A stretch of DNA of 64,000 bases from Branchiostoma floridae (GCF_000003815.2 NC_049979.1:22641517-22705516), one strand, 5' to 3'; positions 31,868 through 43,110 are shown, counted from the first letter of the stretch. Notes: generated by a model not told the origin, from the sequence alone. Program-made: numbers and translations.

Positions 31868-32198
31868 CACAAAGACAAGTGTATATCGTTCAAGTTAATA
31901 TCATTCAAATGATATATGTAATAAACAACTGTGAACTACTTACCTACTACCCCCTCTGCTGTTCTGTGTGGTCCCAGTGGCACAATCTGGTGACCAGGCC
32001 GGATAGAATACCCACCCACGAGTATCTATCAATCCAAAGTGATGATTCATCCGTGAATATAACGTTGTTGAAGTCATCTCCGCATCAAGTAGTTTTCTCA
32101 AAAGTATTGCCATACTCAATGTAGCTGTATAGTAGTTGTAGACACAGTCTTCTTTTTGCTAAGGTTTTGGGGAATCTGAGGAGGTTGTTTCTGAAACT

Positions 32199-32270
32199 GT
32201 GTTTGTCTTTCACATGTTGCACTCTGCACCCAGCAGGAGTATACACTTTATTACATGTTGGATAACTGCA
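32199..32270 (-). CDS. C2H2 zinc-finger block
   Basis: The minus strand reads CSYPTCNKVYTPAGCRVQHV then KDKH. The spacing C-x4-C-x12-H-x4-H is that of a classical C2H2 finger. It is in frame with ISTFNKAVEKASVK upstream and an open tail (SFRNNLLRFPK...) downstream to 32085. ISTFNKAV is shared with the Myb-like block at 22990, so the finger lies in a duplicate of that exon. Whether it is expressed is unknown. Confidence 0.5.
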
Positions 32271-32374
32271 AGGTACGGTTGATTTGACACTTGCCTTTTC
32301 AACCGCTTTGTTAAATGTGGATATCAGTACACACACCTGAAAGTATTTTATCAATAAAGCCTTCTTTTCTTATC

Positions 32375-32773
32375 CGTCGATGTAGGTTAGACATCCAGGT
32401 AATAAGATACGCCAAAAATTAACCCCCCCCCCGCCAACAAAACTTTTAGCTCCTGTAACTAACACAACAGGAGCTAATTGACTCATTTGCATTAACTGTG
32501 TCTTAGCCTTGATATCCTTTGAAATCCAAATTGTCTTCAGCTTGACTTTGGCTTAGCTTTGTTTTCTTTGGAATCCAAATTGTCTTCAGTCTGAATTGTC
32601 TTACAACCTTTCCTATTGGACATCTGAAATTGTCTTCATTCATAGTTAGAGTATAAAAGACCTGTTTCTTGCAGATCACTTCAGTGTCACTGACGAAGGA
32701 AAGTGGATTCTTTCCGAAACGTCTGACCGTTTCAAAACCATATCCAGTTGCTTGAGTAACTATTTTTGGCGTT
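32375..32773. mobile_element. 399-bp TIR element inserted in a Rap1-Myb exon
   Basis: The direct repeat TCTTTTCTTATC (12 bp) occurs at 32363-32374 and 32774-32785. Near the edges ACGCCAAAAATTA (32409) and AACTATTTTTGGCGT (to 32772) are complementary. It contains a C-run, a short palindrome AGCTCCTGT...ACAGGAGCT and duplicated GTTTTCTTTGRAATCCAAATTGTC-like phrases. It separates the two halves of the Myb exon relic on the minus strand. Confidence 0.5.
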
Positions 32774-32789
32774 TCTTTTCTTATCAATA

Positions 32790-32860
32790 AAGTACTCCCT
32801 TTTCTCGAAATTCTGCCACATTTTCTTTCCTGTTGGTGGCCATATAGGGCCAGACATAGA
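32790..32860 (-). pseudogene. Rap1-Myb helix-2 exon fragment
   Basis: The minus strand reads GPIWPPTGKKMWQNFEKREYF in one frame. This is the in-frame version of the block that carries a one-base deletion at 24526-24703. Its 5' part is lost at the TAGA repeat (32857-32872) where a LINE 3' end abuts, and its 3' part is cut by the 399-bp element. Confidence 0.55.
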
Positions 32861-33880
32861 TAGATAGATAGATTGGTTTATTCAGAATAACAGAAGGTCG
32901 ACTGAATTGTGCCTGTGCTCACAAATGTATAATTGCACTTTAGGAAATAGGAAGCATTGTTTAAAATACATACGCGTTATCTGATTGATTTAAAATCTAC
33001 ATATATAGACATAATAAAATCGCCAAACGTTAAGATAAACTATGATCATCACTAAAACAGACAGACGGTTGATATTGCACTTATAATGTACTGACATTTG
33101 CATCATTGAGCAACTTAGTCATATAAGGTAATGCACTCTTTCTGAAGCGCTCAGTTCTACTTTTGAAATTGTCCAGCTCATTGCTCGATCTTGTAGAGCG
33201 ACCACTTATGTCACCACGTCGAGCGGGGAACCAGTGACGAAAGTCAGAGGACTGTAGGAGTTTTTTTGGCTAAGCTCAGGCACAGCTGATCACGGCGTTG
33301 CTCCAAAGTTATAAGTCCTAGGACTTGAAGGGCATCTGTGTAGTCACAGTACGTTCGGCCTAAGATGATCTTGCAGGCTCGACGTTGGATTCTCTCTAGC
33401 TGGTTACATTGTTCTTGAGTGAGACCCGGGTGCCACGCCGGTGTGGCGTACTCGCACACGCACACTGGTCGGATGAAGCTAGTGTAGATGGTGACCAGGT
33501 CCTCTGTAGACAGTCGAAATGATTTCAGTTTTCTGAGGAGGAACAGTCTCATGCTACCTTTTTTTGCCATGGAGTCTCCTTGGGTGTTCCATTTGAGGTC
33601 TGCTTGAATGTACAGGCCCAGTAACTTAGCCACTTTAACCTCTTGAAGTGGCTGGTCCTAAATTTTGAGTGGTGGGAGAGGTGGGGGCGTTCTAGAAAAG
33701 AAGACGTACATCACTTTGCATTTCTCCCGATGGAGCTGCATTCTATGCGAATTTGACCAGTTGTTAAGTCCATCGAGGTCGTGTTGGATCAAGGGGGTGT
33801 CACTTATTTTACGACTCTCGGTCATGTTCAAGTCGTCTACGAATTTCCATCGTGATGACATAGCATTCTCGGTTTAACAA
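32857..33880 (-). mobile_element. 5'-truncated LINE, RT C-terminal half
   Basis: Read on the minus strand it has SSRWKFVDDLN (catalytic block, 33820-33861), then LLGLYIQADLKW, FIRPVCVCEYATPAWHPGL, QLERIQRRACKIILGR and LEQRRDQLCLSLAKK, a short 3' UTR and a terminal (ATCT)n tail at 32857-32872. The family is the common jockey/CR1-like LINE of lancelets and other invertebrates. Frameshifts and stops separate the pieces. Confidence 0.85.
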
Positions 33881-33884
33881 ACAA

Positions 33885-33990
33885 GCAACGACATCAAGCC
33901 CAGGATCGACAAATCACAGTTTGGTTGCGTGGCTGGGAAGTCAACCACTCACTGCCTGGTGGACATTGTCCACCATCTTTACAGAACGCT
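33885..33990 (+). mobile_element. Inverted upstream RT segment of the same LINE
   Basis: On the + strand a block reads RIDKSQFGCVAGKSTTHCLV then DIVHHLY. The minus-strand copy at 46890-47700 has DDKQFGCLPGRSTTHCLVDI in the same family. It abuts the 3' half at about 33881 in opposite orientation with the intervening RT sequence missing, as expected from twin priming. Confidence 0.7.
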
Positions 33991-34191
33991 ATATAGTATC
34001 TTTATCTTATTCCTGGGTTCGATGGATGTTTGTAAAGTAAGGTACCCAGCTCTTTCTTTTATTTCACTCATCATTTTTGTGCAGCTTATATCAAACCATC
34101 TTTTTTTATGGGAATATTTTCTTTGTCTTTTCAAACCCAAATATTTGTTGCCAAATTCTCGTAGAAACGAGCTGAATTTACAGACAATGTT

Positions 34192-34610
34192 TTAAATTTG
34201 GGCTGAGGTGTGGGATTTGTAATGTTTTCGAGTGTAATTGCTTCTAATTTTTATAGGGTGCTGGGTTGACTCAGAGATTGGAGAAAATTGTGCTCTGATT
34301 TTTCTTTCAAGATCAATGGTTTTGGTGGTCTTGCAAACGATGATGGACAGACTTTGAGCGTATGAACGCTGACAACATGCAATGGTTATAGGGTTGTCAC
34401 GAAACGCTAGAATGTGTTTTAACAAGGAAATTAAGTCATGTACAGTGCTGCTGCCCTTATGTTGAGGACAGATAAACTTTCCCTGTAGGTCGCCAAATAC
34501 CCTGTCGTTTAGTATTGACATTTTACCTTGAATACACATGTCACAGATCAGTCTGCCAAATTTGTTCGGTGGGATTTGGTGGGTTACCACTAAGTTGGCC
34601 CTAAGGTTTG
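34192..34610 (-). mobile_element. LINE endonuclease fragment (same family as 710-4216)
   Basis: The minus strand reads PPNKFGRLICDMCIQGKMSI, LNDRVFGDLQGKFICPQHKG and SSTVHDL, paralleling residues about 190-260 of the intact ORF2 (PNKFGRLITDLCIQ...GDLQGKFTC...SSTVDL). The SDH block is altered. Confidence 0.8.
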
Positions 34611-35056
34611 CTATGTTGTACCGGGGGCACGCACTGGACCCTGCTGGTATCCCTGTCCAATCTGTATGGGCAGAAAATTATGCAATGTCACAACTTAACA
34701 CCACATACAACCTTTCTGTAATTTTGGTAGACAGACAATTAAGATAGATTATGCCAATCTTTTATTTTCGTGATCTTTGAAACAAGATGTAATGATTAAT
34801 CAAGAAAGGCTCTGAATATTTTATTAATAGATCTCATTATGGAACTCTCTCAAAGTCATTTGTTTTTCTACTGCATACAATCTTCAAGGTTTCAAAACGT
34901 TGTTCCTATCGCCAAGTGCTGCGTCGACCTTTCTCCCAGGCTTTTAATCGGTTGCTCTGATATGTTCGGTACTCTCTCTCTCTCCCTGAATTTCTAGCTG
35001 TAGCCTGTCACATACTTTTCCCTTTCCGCATCACCAGCTTCCTGCACATCTTGGCC

Positions 35057-35362
35057 TTAAACATCATCCTTGCCGAGACTCGTGGGCATGTATTTAGCAC
35101 TGATCAGACTCTCCGTCGTCACAGTGAAATCATCCATAAAGGCTTTCATGGGCGGTTGTCTTGTCCCGGAACTGGTCTTTGGTCCTCTCGCTTGGCTTAG
35201 GGCTGGTTTCTTCACCAAGTTCATTGCTGTAACAAACAGTATCACTGATATAGTACAACCTGTGATAATGCCTTTCTGGACACTATGCCACGAAGTTGTC
35301 AGCCCGTTAACGGTGAATCCAATTTTCAGCCCATCCATGTATTGATATATAAGGTGGTGCAC
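35057..35362 (-). mobile_element. Reverse-transcriptase fragment of another element class
   Basis: The minus strand reads WHSVQKGIITGCTISVILFV...RQPPMKAFMDDFTVTTES. GIITGCTISxxLF and AFMDDxTVTT are RT motifs 4 and 5 of a distinct retroelement group that also occurs in other invertebrates and fish. No other domain is seen. It is a relic. Confidence 0.7.
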
Positions 35363-35469
35363 TGGCTACGGCACATGATACGTGATATGTGAATATACTT
35401 AAGTGTCATTTTTTTCTTATGCCAGTGTCAGAGCTGTGGCGTTATTTTAGCACACGAAGGAAGTCTTTT

Positions 35470-35830
35470 CCACTACCTCCCCATATTCCCAAACATTGAG
35501 TAGGTCCCTAGAGAAGCAGGGAAAAACAACTTGTCAAATACAATTTACATTGTACGATACAAATGTATGAACAAGATGATGAGCGTTTTGTGATAGAATA
35601 TAGCCCTTTTTGTTTAGTAGAGTTGGGGCAGGTTGTTTTTCCAGAGAGCCAAGGTACTGTACAACAAAGCTAGGGGCATTTTAACTACGCATACGCACAT
35701 AATGCTGCCCTAGAGTCACATAATCCCAGAAACTAAAACTAAATCATACTACAACATGCAACAGTTCGTTATACTACCAAAACCGAAAACTGGTATTACG
35801 TATAATCGCAAGATACCATGACATGAGCTA
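35470..35830. repeat. Dispersed duplicate of 23360-23690
   Basis: It shares about 300 bp with the earlier copy, including CATACTACAACATGCAACAG and TTCGTTATACTACCAAA. Coding content none. Confidence 0.7.
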
Positions 35831-35859
35831 ACAGTAATACCTAAATAACAATAGGACGT

Positions 35860-38130
35860 ACCTAACTGTTTTTTCTGGTATGTAAAAGATGTGGTCTTTT
35901 GGCAAACAGCCACCCTTGGTGAAAGCAATGACTTTTGTTTTCCTAAGGTTTACATTCAGTCTCCAATTGCTACATTAGTTTTCTAGCTTGTACAATGGAG
36001 ATTGTAGCCCTCGCTTCGAATCAGAAAAATAACTATGTCACCTACGTACAATAAAGAAGGAATACGTTCAGTATGCATAATTGGTGGTTCGCACCCATTG
36101 TCAAAGACTGCTTTAAGATCACTAATAAACAAGTTGAATAAAGTCGGGCTTAAATTGCATCCCTGACGGACACCACATTTCGTAACATAAGATTCAGTGA
36201 GTCCATGGCTGTGTTTTATACAATTAGTAGTTTTAGAATACGTTTCTCGGATAGTTGAAGAAATTTACCCCCTATACCTAGCTTGTTTAATTTGCTTTAC
36301 TAACATCAATAAAACATGCAAAAAGATAAGAATTCTAAGAGTGCTTACACAAAGAGATGTCTGTTCTAAACGTTTTCATAAAGCATGCCTGATGTGGTTA
36401 AAATAATCTATTGTTTTCTGCATAATCTACTAAAGGGTATTCAAGATGGAAGAAAATAATTTACCTAGACAGCTCATTATGGAGATTCCACGATAGTTAC
36501 CTGGAATGGATGGGTGTATACTTGTGTATTAGAACAAATATCCGTTATGTAAAAATGTCTTGAATACTTGAAGTAGTGGCATTTGCAATGTCGTTTTCCC
36601 GCATTTCGTTGCAAATCATGTCATTTCCGCTAGATTTATTATTCTTAAGATTTGAAATGGCAGTTGTGTGTTCCCCCAAGGGTATTGGGGAATCGAGGGC
36701 CTGAGGGGTTGCAGAGGGCGGGAACAAATCGCTATCAGAGTTTATTGGATTGTTTTCAGAGATAGGACAGTATTATCGAAAAGTTTGTCTACACTGATGA
36801 AGTGTTTAAGCCACTCGTCTGAAATTTTGTTCTCTTGCCCTTTCACTGGTTTTGATTTGTTTACTAGCTTCCAGAAAGCACCAGGATCTTTTAGAGATGA
36901 TAATTGGGTCATTATGTACTTGTAAACATTATCCTCTTTTTTATGAGCTTTCTATATTTCCTTTTAAGTTAAAGAACCTACCTCTAATATTTGATGGCTG
37001 TTTTTCAAGTAGGGAGGTTAAGTTTAACCCCACATTTCAATTCATGATCAGTGTAACTCTTGTCAAATCATTGTTTTGTCTCCTAGTTGAACTGTTGAAT
37101 TTCTTGATGATAAAGATCTGGTCCCAGCATATTTCAATACTGGGTTGAATCTGACACAATGCTTCGATTAACTCTTTAAAACTTGAGCTACCGCTTGCTT
37201 TGAGCGAGAGCGAAATTCATCTAGTAAATTCTGATTGAGATAGAGTCTGAAGAAACGTTTCCGTGGATGAGTAATTTCAACGAAATCTATTGGGAGAAGT
37301 TTTTTTGTAGTGGTGTTGATTTCCTAGGTGGATGAAAATAGATAACATGCAGTTGTCCCAAGAAAATGCTCGAATAAAAGGGTGAACTTGAAACAATGGA
37401 ACGTGCTGAAGTAACGATTTGTTGGAGGCGATATGATCTACCGTACTACTGCCGTTCGGCTAGTGACAGGCGAAGTTACCTTTTAAATCTCCAACTACTC
37501 TACCATTTAGTATTCTAAGGTCCTTTTATATACATAGGTCTGTTATCTATCTGCCAAATTTGTTTGGAGGTGCTTTGTCGAAGTGTTGTCTGTCTTTGAA
37601 CATGTTTAAAAAGTCAGAGGGGCCGTCGTCGGTGTCTACGTAATCATGTAAATCACCAATACTTGAATGTAAAGCGCCCCCAAGTAGGATGAGTCCCTCT
37701 GAGGTATACTTTGATATCTCGTCTTCTAATATTTCTATCACGTGGTTTTCGGAGTTTTTGTGAGCTGAGGAAGCACTTGGGCTTGAATATACAGATCAAC
37801 AAACAATGTCTTTTTAAAGTCCTAGTAGTTTACGATCCACTTGAACCCAGAGAACATCTGTGGATTTGGAAGGAACTTTTTTATTCATGAATGCCTGCAT
37901 TCATTTTTGTAGAAGAATATAATTTCCCCCCATGATGGTCGAGCTCGTTTGCTCTTGTTTCTGTACAAATGAAAATGGCTGTAGTTGCTTATGTTGATTT
38001 GGGTCTTTTCTGTAGTCCAGGTTTCTAACAATGAGACGAAGTCGAATTTATTCACTTCGTCTATCCTCTTATTTTGAACCTAAACCATGTAAATTCCAGA
38101 CACCAAAGCTCAGCTTGCTTCGGTCCGGAA
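35860..38130 (-). mobile_element. Degraded LINE ORF2 copy, same family as 710-4216
   Basis: From right to left on the minus strand: LSFGVWNLHGLGSK (about 38080-38120), NKFDFVSLLETWTTEKTQIN (about 37990-38050), the endonuclease piece ILLGG...PPNKFGR (37547-37741), the RT start ISNLKNNKSSGNDMICNEM (36600-36660) and the RT palm and thumb down to about 35880. Many stops and indels are present. It is nearly full length, which argues against recent activity but shows the family has spread locally. Confidence 0.8.
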
Positions 38131-38339
38131 AAAGTTTCATCGAAAAAGGGGACGAGAATAATCCAAAGTTTGATTATGTTCTTTACCCTAACCATCAATA
38201 TCTAGTTCCTTAAAGAAACAGAAAGAGCCAGTGAAAAAAGAAAAAAATACTTTAAACACATTGAAGTATACAAAAAATGAAAACATTCTCGTAAATAAAA
38301 CACTGATAGTATCATATTTATTATCCCTACTTACCACCC

Positions 38340-38930
38340 ATATGTCTACTAGTTTATGTCCCCTAGTTCACACCACCGATCGATGTTAAACTGACTGGAT
38401 GGTAATTTCCCTGGCAATTCGTAGAATTTTTCTTATGTAGTGGTGTGACGTCGGCAATCTTCCACTCATCGGGGATTTTGCCTTCATTTAAGGATTTCAG
38501 GTACAGCACTTGAAGAGGGATTGCCAAAGTCTCCGTCACTTCATGTTGTAGACGTGAATGAATTATATTATTATCGGGACCCTTCGCTTTGTTTTTGTTT
38601 AAGATCCTGCAGCCTTTGCTGGACTAATTCAATTCTGATTTCAGCATCTGTTATTTCTTCAAGCTATTGACAAAGAAGTTTTTAAGTATTTCAGCTTTCT
38701 CCTTGTCTGTACGTGCCACTAATGTGCCGTCCCTCAGGTCGAATATGCCTTGGCGTGTTTTTGATTTGGCATTAACATATTTCTATGAAGTTTTGCATTT
38801 TTCTCAATGTTTATAGCTTTTTGTTTCTCATATTTTCTCACTCAAGCGGCCTTGTGGCCCACCTAGCCTGGTTTCGAGCCTTGGTGTACTTTACATATTC
38901 CAGTACACCGTGGGTCAATAAGACTATATA
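38340..38930 (-). mobile_element. LINE RT fragment (jockey/CR1-like)
   Basis: The minus strand reads RQGIFDLRDGTLVARTDKEK (about 38690-38750) and LNEGKIPDEWKIADVTPLHK (about 38430-38500), then NYHPVSLTSI. These are the linker and first RT block of an invertebrate LINE. Frame breaks are present. Confidence 0.75.
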
Positions 38931-40242
38931 AAGTGTATGGTACATGATTAAGTCAGGTGAGGTGATAGGAGTTCATTCAACCAATCCGTCGACACAGGTG
39001 CAAAGGGGGTCATCAGAATATCATGTAAGGGCCTATTCACAATTGTGTATATACTATTCAAATCCGTTTGAGTTCCATATTGACTTTAATAAAAAGACCA
39101 TTGGCAATTATCTATTTTGCAGATCAGCTCTGCCATGTCACTTATTATTCCATGTTCGTTGGTAAATACAAAGTGAAATATATTACATTCTTGGTCGATT
39201 TGGAATCTTGTAGCATTGTTGATATATATAAGTATCCGTCTCGAGTGGCCTGAAGAAATTTGTAGGCCTCACTGCTCCTAAAGCTGGTGGTAGAAAGATA
39301 GAAACGATGGTTTGGTTCTGAACACTGCCTGCATTGCAGAATTTTAATTTAGAAACAGAGTTTAGCCAGAGTTTGGGTCACATATACAGGGATAGCCGTG
39401 GCCGGGAAGTGAGCTGGTAAAATAGACTTAAGAATAAAGAAACATCGCTGACATACTTGGATACTTTATTAAGCCCATTAGCTATCGTACAGTATAGGTG
39501 AGGTATCATACAGTAATTTGCCGGTAGCTTATCTTCCTGCACTTAACATTAAGAAAAACATGACGTACAAACTACATTCAATTTTACACCTGGTATTTAC
39601 AGAGAAATACAGATTATAAATCCATTATTACTAAATTCGCATACATAGGAAGCTCCTGTCTAATCTTGACCTTGCTAACTGACGGTGTTTTCTGTGGCAA
39701 GCTGTTCCAGATGAACATTGATCTGCATAGATATGTCATCACCAACATAGCTCAGATTTGTATTTGAAGGACAGCAGGCTTTGTCGAAACTTGCCATCAC
39801 AAATTTATTGATTTTTCAAAAACTTTCCAACACAAAGAAATTGATTAAGTTTAAAGTTTCAATAGAAGACAATACATGGACCTGTATACTAGATTAAGAT
39901 CAATGCATTATCCTTTTTGTAATTTGGTTATAGAAGGCTTAGGATGCTCACAAGTTAATGTCACGAGCCCATATCAAACTTGTGAATGCTTACTCCAGGT
40001 AAACTACAACTGGTCTGTTTAGAAGACAAAAAACATTGCCCTTTCCATTTGGTTTCTGTGATGAGAACCGGTAGCTAATATGCTTACCTCTGAGCAAGTT
40101 TTATTGCTTTGTACATCTATTTCTATCAGCGCGAATGAAAACTAGACAAAGTCTGTCCTTATTTTTCTTAGTTGCTTTTACTGTGTTAAACATTTTACTG
40201 TGTTCTGATGACGTATGGATTTCACAGTAGCCAGTGGTCTTT

Positions 40243-40287
<45 letters not shown>

Positions 40288-41148
40288 CAATGATACACAT
40301 GACTTATATTCTTTCCATGTATTCTGTCTATGAAGATAATTTGTTCTCACTTAGGCTTCATATTTGGCAGATTTTGTGGCTTTTCTGGTACAAGATTGGC
40401 CACATTGACATAGAAAGCCACTTTGTCCAAGAAAAATGAGATCAAAAGACTTTTTCATTTTTTAGTTGTAATCTTTTTCCGTGATCAAGGTTTGAAAGTG
40501 TCAGGTACAACCAGGCCAACACATAGTACGCTTCGTGTTCCTCAAATGTGTCAACATATGCTATTGAACGAACAGTTTTAAACCAGGTGCAGTTTTTATT
40601 TCTCTCTTCCAACACCATCAATCTCAGGTGAAGTGATACCCCTCTACCCACACCCCCAAACTACCGAAAAGCGGACGATCCCTCATCTCCATATATGAAA
40701 TGAATGGTCGCTCTGTGTCATCACTTAAAGTGTATGTGAAATGGATAATCTGCGTTGTGTAAATCCACGTATTGTTGAATGTAACGTTGTAACGTTTTAG
40801 GAAATGTCCTAACTATACTTAATACTACTCGTATCATGGAATTCTGCACAAAGAAGAGTTCGGAAACCTAATGTATATATCAATGTAATATCCTGATTAT
40901 GCAAATAAATTCCACATCTGCAAAATATACACTTGATTGTGTAAGCTTCAACTAACTTACACAGGTCACAGTGTTTGCAATTCAATCATCAAATTTTACT
41001 ATGTAGAAAAATTATGGCACTTTGCATTAATTATTGATATCTGCTTACTTGCCACCTACCATGAACTACTTATCTTACATGCATTTGAGTCCTATAATAG
41101 AAAACAATGTAAATATAAATATTTTCATCAATAAATATGCAAATTAAG
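38931..41148. other. No gene recognised
   Basis: A/T-rich sequence without supportable exons. It contains a (CT)n(TA)n microsatellite at about 40249-40287. Confidence 0.5.
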
Positions 41149-41314
41149 TCATAATTTGCGCTTCATTAGGTTTGAGGTTTCCCCAGCATGAAATCTATAT
41201 TGTCTAATGAAATTTATCACCTGACCAACCATATGCACTGGTGGAAACATATACCCTTTATTCCACTTAGAGAAATCCTCTCCTAACTGCTGAGCGAAGA
41301 AATCCACCGCCCTT

Positions 41315-41404
41315 GTTTGGACGGGGAACGGGGCTACAAAGTCAGGCAGCTTGGAATGTTGAAGGCAATGCCATACAATCGAAACCAAACGGGCCCCATT
41401 TTGA

Positions 41405-41475
<71 letters not shown>

Positions 41476-41496
41476 CGTTATATATATATATGTTCG

Positions 41497-41550
<54 letters not shown>

Positions 41551-41637
41551 TGGACAGAGAACGGGGCTACAAAATCAGGCAGCTTGGAATGTTGAAGGCA
41601 ATGCCATATAATCAAAACCAAACGGGCCCCATTTTGA

Positions 41638-41682
<45 letters not shown>

Positions 41683-41686
41683 CACA
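41315..41686. repeat. (AT)n expansion with duplicated DIRS segment
   Basis: A 95-bp DIRS-derived segment (GGAACGGGGCTACAAAGTCAG to GGGCCCCATTTTGAGTG) occurs at 41320-41408 and again at 41554-41640, separated and followed by long (AT)n runs (41407-41547 and 41640-41680). The microsatellite probably arose in one copy and was carried along by the duplication. Confidence 0.85.
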
Positions 41687-41739
41687 CAGACTATATACTG
41701 TGAGATCGGACAGGGGAAAAGTCTCTCTCTAGATAAGCT

Positions 41740-41741
<2 letters not shown>

Positions 41742-41786
<45 letters not shown>

Positions 41787-41886
41787 NNNNNNNNNNNNNN
41801 NNNNNNNNNNNNNNNNNNNNNNNNNNNNNNNNNNNNNNNNNNNNNNNNNNNNNNNNNNNNNNNNNNNNNNNNNNNNNNNNNNNNNN

Positions 41887-41916
<30 letters not shown>
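41742..41916. repeat. (AG)n, gap, (AT)n
   Basis: A pure AG run lies at 41742-41786, the N gap at 41787-41886 and an AT run at 41887-41916. All frames here are low complexity. Confidence 0.9.
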
Positions 41917-41917
<1 letters not shown>

Positions 41918-43110
41918 GGGCTGTCCCATGCCTATAGTCTATATACTGAGCAGCTGGTACACCCACGCTTCTTTACATAACTTACGCTCAAAGACCAGTC
42001 AAACGGCAGACTAGCAAAACAGACTACAAAATAGAAACCTTGCCATTCAAAACCTAACAAAGTTCTAGATTGCACGCTGATGGTAACATGATCATGACCT
42101 GACTTTTCACATTTTGTCTGGAAAAAACTTCTTTCTACGTAACGTGTAAAATCTATTAACTTATCCAGGCTAAAAGCCTCCTTCGTGAACAGATTGAGGA
42201 AACGCATATCACAACAGAGGCGAGGTTTGGATGGTTCAACTGTCAAGGGCATCACTAAGTACGGCGGGTCTACCTCCCCCACTCTACCCCACAGCTGAAC
42301 CGCCTCCGTTTTTAACCGGTCCTCAATTGTTTCAGAGATAAGGTCCACAAACTGGTTATGCCTCCTTGGGGGATATAACTCATCATAATATTGGCATTGC
42401 CAAGAACCACAAGAAAATCTTCTAGAAAACCACGGCTGGGGCGGGTTGACGAACCCCTTAGGGCCATACGGGTGCCACCGTTGCTGAACAAGTCTATACT
42501 GCCCTGACTGCTCCCGAGACCCATGTGGTACTGTAGAGGAAGCTGCTTGGTTAAATTTGTTTCTTAAGTTCTCCAATATACCTCCAACCCTCTTGCCAAC
42601 CTTCCTCTCCGCATCTGTCGCGTAGATTTCCCTTATTGCCTCCTTTAAATTTGGGTCATGGCGATTGAGTCTCAAGAGTTCCGCTGCCGCTTGGTAGTCA
42701 TCAGACTTCCTGTGCCCCCTCGCTTAGCCGCTGCTGCCAAATCCTCGACCATCTGCATTACTGAGCCGTCCGGTTGCTGGACTCCAGCCGCCTACTGGAC
42801 CATGGGGTGGTTGCTGTGCAGCTGCATGTTGCCGTGCTTCTAGGGGGTACCTGCTGATGCTGATGAGCCCCTGGCGTAGAAACAATAAAATCGTTATCTA
42901 CTTTAAAAAATGCAACATTCCTAATTACTACAACTACTAATCAACAAAAAAACGCCGTATCCACTTGTCCCCATTTGCCCCCCCCCCCTCACTACGTACA
43001 CAACGTGAAATAACAAAAACCAAAATTGCGAACGACACTACCTGTCCCTGCTGCGCTCCTTGCGCTGCTGCGACTGCCTGAAGGGCTGATCTTGCCCTAC
43101 CGGCATTGAC

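Larger units (their letters stand above)
41149..43110 (-). mobile_element. DIRS-like tyrosine-recombinase retrotransposon (fragment: Gag, RT, RNase H)
   Basis: On the minus strand the order is: Ala/Gln-rich Gag start RSALQAVAAAQGAQQGQ (43050-43100); an intron-like break with CTACGCCAG acceptor (about 42873); VMQMVEDLAAAAKRG; RLNRHDPNLKEAIREIYATD; the RT (PYLVMPLTVEPSKPRLCCDM, RTLLGFEWQGFYFV); then across a gap QYIDYRH at about 41935; and an RNase H-end/linker piece ([20 protein letters not shown]) to 41150. The RT wording (LVMPLTVEPSKPRxCxDxRFLN) is typical of DIRS/Ngaro-type elements. QYIDD has become QYIDY, frames are broken, and the recombinase is not seen. It is dead. Confidence 0.8.

Noticed and set aside
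41313-41732. Ile-Tyr repeat proteins
   Set aside because: Translation of (AT)n microsatellite.
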